A DNA stretch of 7,972 nucleotides from Candidatus Delongbacteria bacterium (lineage in GTDB: Bacteria; Delongbacteria; UBA4055), in NCBI GenBank assembly GCA_027858795.1, contig JAQICF010000019.1, forward strand, positions 1 through 7,972, given 5' to 3'. Position 1 is the first letter of the stretch; every line of letters begins with the position of its first letter. The position numbers and the translations under genes are program-made. This document shows positions 5,577 through 7,972 of this stretch, in pieces. The notes under the pieces are model-generated. The model was not told the origin of the DNA. It ran no database searches and saw only the letters and a program-made list of their open reading frames with translations.

Positions 5577-7718
5577 ATGAAAAGTAGAGCCAAGAAATAC
5601 ACACCCGATTATAAGTTAAAGATAGTTAATTATGCTATTCATACAAATATCACTCAAGCTTCATATATTTTTGAGGTTACACGCAAGTCTGTCGGTAAAT
5701 GGTTGAGAATATATCGTAAAAAAGGATACGAAGGATTTGCTGAAAGAAAGAAAAGGGAAGATAAGCAACCCAAGAAATTTTCAAAAAGTATTTTAAATGA
5801 AATAGGAAGAACAAGGCTTGATTATCCTGATGTTACTTTGTCACAACTGAAAGATAAGCACGGATTAGACTGTTCGTTAGTTCTGATATCCAGAAGGCTG
5901 CAAGAATTTTATGAAGAGTATTTTAAATCAAATCAGAAGCTTATTGTTACATTCAGGGTCATCAGAAATAAAAAAGGTATAGCAAAGAAAACTTACCAGT
6001 TCAATGTCTATGACTGTATGAACAATCGGTTATATTTTGGATTTAGTAAAGAAAGAAATATCAAGAATCTATGTATTTTTATTTCACATATTATAGAGGG
6101 TATGAAAGAACATGTCTTGATCATGGAAAATGCTTATGTATCTACAAACCTGAAATATTTGAAACAGTTATCTTGCAACACTTCGTATTATGAAAAAAAT
6201 ATTTACTCAAAATATAACTTACCACTTGTTGTAGAAAATAACAGGCATCTTCTAAGAGGAAAAGTAAATAAACTTGCTTATACTGGTAATGAAAAGGATC
6301 TTGTGATATCGGCTTATGAAGATATGATCCTGAATTGTGAGAATGCTTTGTTTATTCAACCTTTGATGATAGATTGTTTAGAAAGCAAGGGTTATTTGAA
6401 ATCATATGTAGATCTGAATTCAACAGAGGTGTTAAAGGAAACCATGTTGAAGTTAGAACAATATGGTGATAGTGCAAGGATTAGCTTTGATTTTGATGAG
6501 GCTTTCAAAATGTATAATAAGATATATCTGACTTCAGTGGACAATGATGAAAGTGATTGGTGCGTTATAAAACTTGATTCAATGTATAAAATGCTTTCAA
6601 TTCATTATCATTTTAAGGATTACAAACGATCAAGAACTGTTATTGAAGATATTCTTGATTCACCTGATGCACATAAACTTAAGAGCTATGGTGATATTTA
6701 TAATTTACTAGGACTTATTTGTTTTTATGAGAACAGAAGAGATGAATCAGATTGTTATTTTTCAAAGGCAAATGAATTATTCCTAGACAGATCTAAAAAA
6801 GATCATATTTTTGATTTTTACCGTGTAAATATAAGAAAATATATTAACAGAAAGAATTACAGGGAAGCACTAGCTTTTTCGAATAAATATATCAGAACGG
6901 CAACTTCGCATAATGACGAACTTGAATTATGCAGGGCACTCGATATGAAAGGTGTAGTTTATTACTTTGCTGGAAATATGAAAATATCCGAAAAGTGCTT
7001 CAAGAAGCAATTGGAACTCGCTGAAAAAGTTAATGAAAATACTGAAGAAGCTAAAGCTATCAATAATATTTTAAGCGTAATTACTTATACTGCTTCAACG
7101 ACACAGCAGGTTGTTGAAAATTATATTAATAGAATGAAAGAGCTGGCAGTTATAATAAAAAAAGAAGTTTACTTGTATAAGGCATATCAGTTCGCTGCAA
7201 ATTATCACTTCAAAACAGGATTATATAAGAAGTCAATTACAGAATATAAAGAAGTGGTAAACGGATGTGTAAAATATTTTGATATGTACAATATTGTAAG
7301 AAATTTATTTTATCTTGCTTATAGTTATTACAATTCAAATGATTTGGATAATGCGGTCAGATATTTTAAGGAAGTATGTGTATTTTCAAATGATTCAGAT
7401 ATTGAATATCATTCTACAGCACTAAATAATTTAGGGATGATTTATCTGGATAAAGATAATTTTAACGACAGCATCAGATATTATAATCTGGTAAGAAAAC
7501 TTCTCAATAATGATACCAATCATATCTTAGTTGCAGATTCTATGAAATGTATTGGAATGCTTTATGAAAAAAGAAGCAAATTCAAGAAATCCAAAAATTA
7601 CTATAAAAAAGCTTTGCTTTCATACCGAAAAAATTTAAATACAAGAAACAGAGTTAATGCTCTGAATAATATCTCTTTTATCGAAAATAAGATATTGAAT
7701 CTTCTCCCATTAGTGTAA
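5577..7718 (+). CDS. Transposase-derived HTH/DDE-like protein fused to a TPR array (putative regulator)
   Basis: The product is 713 residues with no signal peptide and many K and R. A TAA at 5571-5573 lies in frame just upstream, so 5577 is the first possible ATG; the ribosome site is weak. Residues about 8-60 form a transposase-type helix-turn-helix (KYTPDYKLKIVNYA, then ITQASYIFEVTRKSVGKWL, then KKGYEGFAERKKR), as in IS481/IS3-like elements. A second winged-HTH-like unit spans about 70-115 (YPDVTLSQLKDKHG...SRRLQEF). Residues about 120-265 follow the course of an rve/DDE core: NVYDCMNNRLYFGF keeps the first Asp (D146), the usual DNG has become MEN (183-185), and the usual GKVER has become GKVNK (228-232). 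Two of the three acidic catalytic residues therefore appear lost. From about 290 to the end there are helical TPR units with the usual A/G, Y and F spacing, for example at 373-405, 452-485, 574-604, 613-645 and 653-685. Inferred: a domesticated, non-transposing DNA-binding protein with a protein- or peptide-sensing TPR domain. The TPR part is firm, the HTH good, the DDE reading moderate. Confidence 0.8.
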   Translation: MKSRAKKYTPDYKLKIVNYAIHTNITQASYIFEVTRKSVGKWLRIYRKKGYEGFAERKKREDKQPKKFSKSILNEIGRTRLDYPDVTLSQLKDKHGLDCSLVLISRRLQEFYEEYFKSNQKLIVTFRVIRNKKGIAKKTYQFNVYDCMNNRLYFGFSKERNIKNLCIFISHIIEGMKEHVLIMENAYVSTNLKYLKQLSCNTSYYEKNIYSKYNLPLVVENNRHLLRGKVNKLAYTGNEKDLVISAYEDMILNCENALFIQPLMIDCLESKGYLKSYVDLNSTEVLKETMLKLEQYGDSARISFDFDEAFKMYNKIYLTSVDNDESDWCVIKLDSMYKMLSIHYHFKDYKRSRTVIEDILDSPDAHKLKSYGDIYNLLGLICFYENRRDESDCYFSKANELFLDRSKKDHIFDFYRVNIRKYINRKNYREALAFSNKYIRTATSHNDELELCRALDMKGVVYYFAGNMKISEKCFKKQLELAEKVNENTEEAKAINNILSVITYTASTTQQVVENYINRMKELAVIIKKEVYLYKAYQFAANYHFKTGLYKKSITEYKEVVNGCVKYFDMYNIVRNLFYLAYSYYNSNDLDNAVRYFKEVCVFSNDSDIEYHSTALNNLGMIYLDKDNFNDSIRYYNLVRKLLNNDTNHILVADSMKCIGMLYEKRSKFKKSKNYYKKALLSYRKNLNTRNRVNALNNISFIENKILNLLPLV

Positions 7719-7764
7719 ATCCCTAATTTTAATATTTTATAACGTATTTTGTAAATGATGCTAT

Positions 7765-7799
7765 ACGCATTGTATTCGTAATATAATGCGTTTCTATTT
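7765..7799 (+). terminator. Hairpin with T-rich tail after the transposase-TPR gene (possible terminator)
   Basis: Bases 7765-7791 fold into a 12-base-pair stem (ACGCATTGTATT with AATATAATGCGT, one G-T wobble) around a CGT loop, followed by TTTCTATTT. It lies 47 bases after the stop codon. The stem is AT-rich in its upper half and the tail is broken by C and A, so it is a weaker terminator than that at 5262-5290. It could instead be a protein-binding palindrome. Confidence 0.55.
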
Positions 7800-7856
7800 G
7801 GATTTTACCGAGTAAAATAAGAGTTTAAAAGTCCAACGATATATTGGAATGGCTGA

Positions 7857-7896
7857 ATATTCCTCAATGTTAGAACAATCTAACAGGAGGGAATAT
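7857..7896 (+). promoter_or_regulatory. Hairpin sequestering the ribosome site and start codon of the last gene
   Basis: ATATTCCTC (7857-7865) pairs with GAGGGAATAT (7887-7896, one bulged G). Above it TGTTAGA (7868-7874) pairs perfectly with TCTAACA (7879-7885) around ACAA. About 16 base pairs in all enclose the whole AGGAGG Shine-Dalgarno (7885-7890) and two of the three bases of the ATG at 7895. In RNA this should block ribosome access unless opened by a protein, ligand, heat or upstream translation. The inner TGTTAGA-ACAA-TCTAACA could alternatively be a DNA operator. Confidence 0.6.
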
Positions 7897-7972
7897 GAAA
7901 AAGTTTTTCTCATTAGTTCTGATTCTTCTAGCGTTGGCATTGCCATTGAATGCATCTGTTCCTGCATATACT
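7895..7972 (+). CDS. Secreted protein, N-terminal fragment (runs off the window)
   Basis: Only 26 codons are inside the window. They encode a clear Sec signal peptide: MKK, a hydrophobic core FFSLVLILLALALPL, and a likely cut after LNA (residue 20), leaving SVPAYT. The start is set by AGGAGG at 7885-7890, four bases before the ATG, the best Shine-Dalgarno match in the window. Both the site and the start lie in a strong predicted hairpin. The mature protein is not visible, so no function can be given; the export signal is in keeping with the two secreted genes upstream. A second frame is open through the same bases from 7849 but has no signal peptide. Confidence 0.75.
   Translation, partial: MKKFFSLVLILLALALPLNASVPAYT

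Noticed and set aside
7849..7972. Alternative open frame from ATG 7849 overlapping the last gene
   Set aside because: It lacks a good ribosome site and a recognisable N-terminus, whereas the frame from 7895 has AGGAGG and a textbook signal peptide.

Overview
The window is AT-rich bacterial DNA that most likely comes from the FCB supergroup (Bacteroidota, Ignavibacteriota, Cloacimonadota or a relative). The main evidence is that two adjacent genes end in the type A Por-secretion (T9SS) sorting domain, with the hallmark YQNYPNPFN(P) followed by a short beta-sandwich and a basic C-terminus. I cannot name the species. Nearly all coding is on the + strand.

Layout. 1-473: non-coding, holding one arm of an interspersed repeat (137-210). 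474-1895: a secreted beta-propeller (BNR/Asp-box) protein with a T9SS sorting domain. 1991-5235: a large secreted caspase-fold (clan CD) cysteine peptidase-like protein with an EF-hand loop, a right-handed beta-helix, TPR-like helices and a T9SS sorting domain. Its reading frame is broken near 2116-2149, so the signal peptide and first strand (1991-2149) lie in a different frame from the rest (2128-5235). 5262-5290: an intrinsic terminator. 5301-5472: a palindromic repeat element whose arms match the repeat at 137-210. 5577-7718: a 713-residue protein with transposase-type helix-turn-helix domains, a DDE-integrase-like region that seems to have lost catalytic residues, and a long TPR array. 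I read it as a domesticated transposase-TPR fusion, probably a DNA-binding regulator. 7765-7791: a hairpin after that gene. 7895-7972: the first 26 codons of another secreted protein; its Shine-Dalgarno sequence and start codon sit inside a strong predicted hairpin.

How the parts may work together (inference). The first two genes look like cell-surface or secreted products exported by Sec and then T9SS, lying in the same direction 95 bases apart and closed by one terminator. The third gene follows a palindromic element that may supply part of its promoter. It has no signal peptide, so it is cytoplasmic, unlike the three exported proteins around it. The most novel items are the transposase-TPR fusion, the palindromic repeat family that brackets the two secreted genes, and the start-codon-sequestering hairpin at the right edge.
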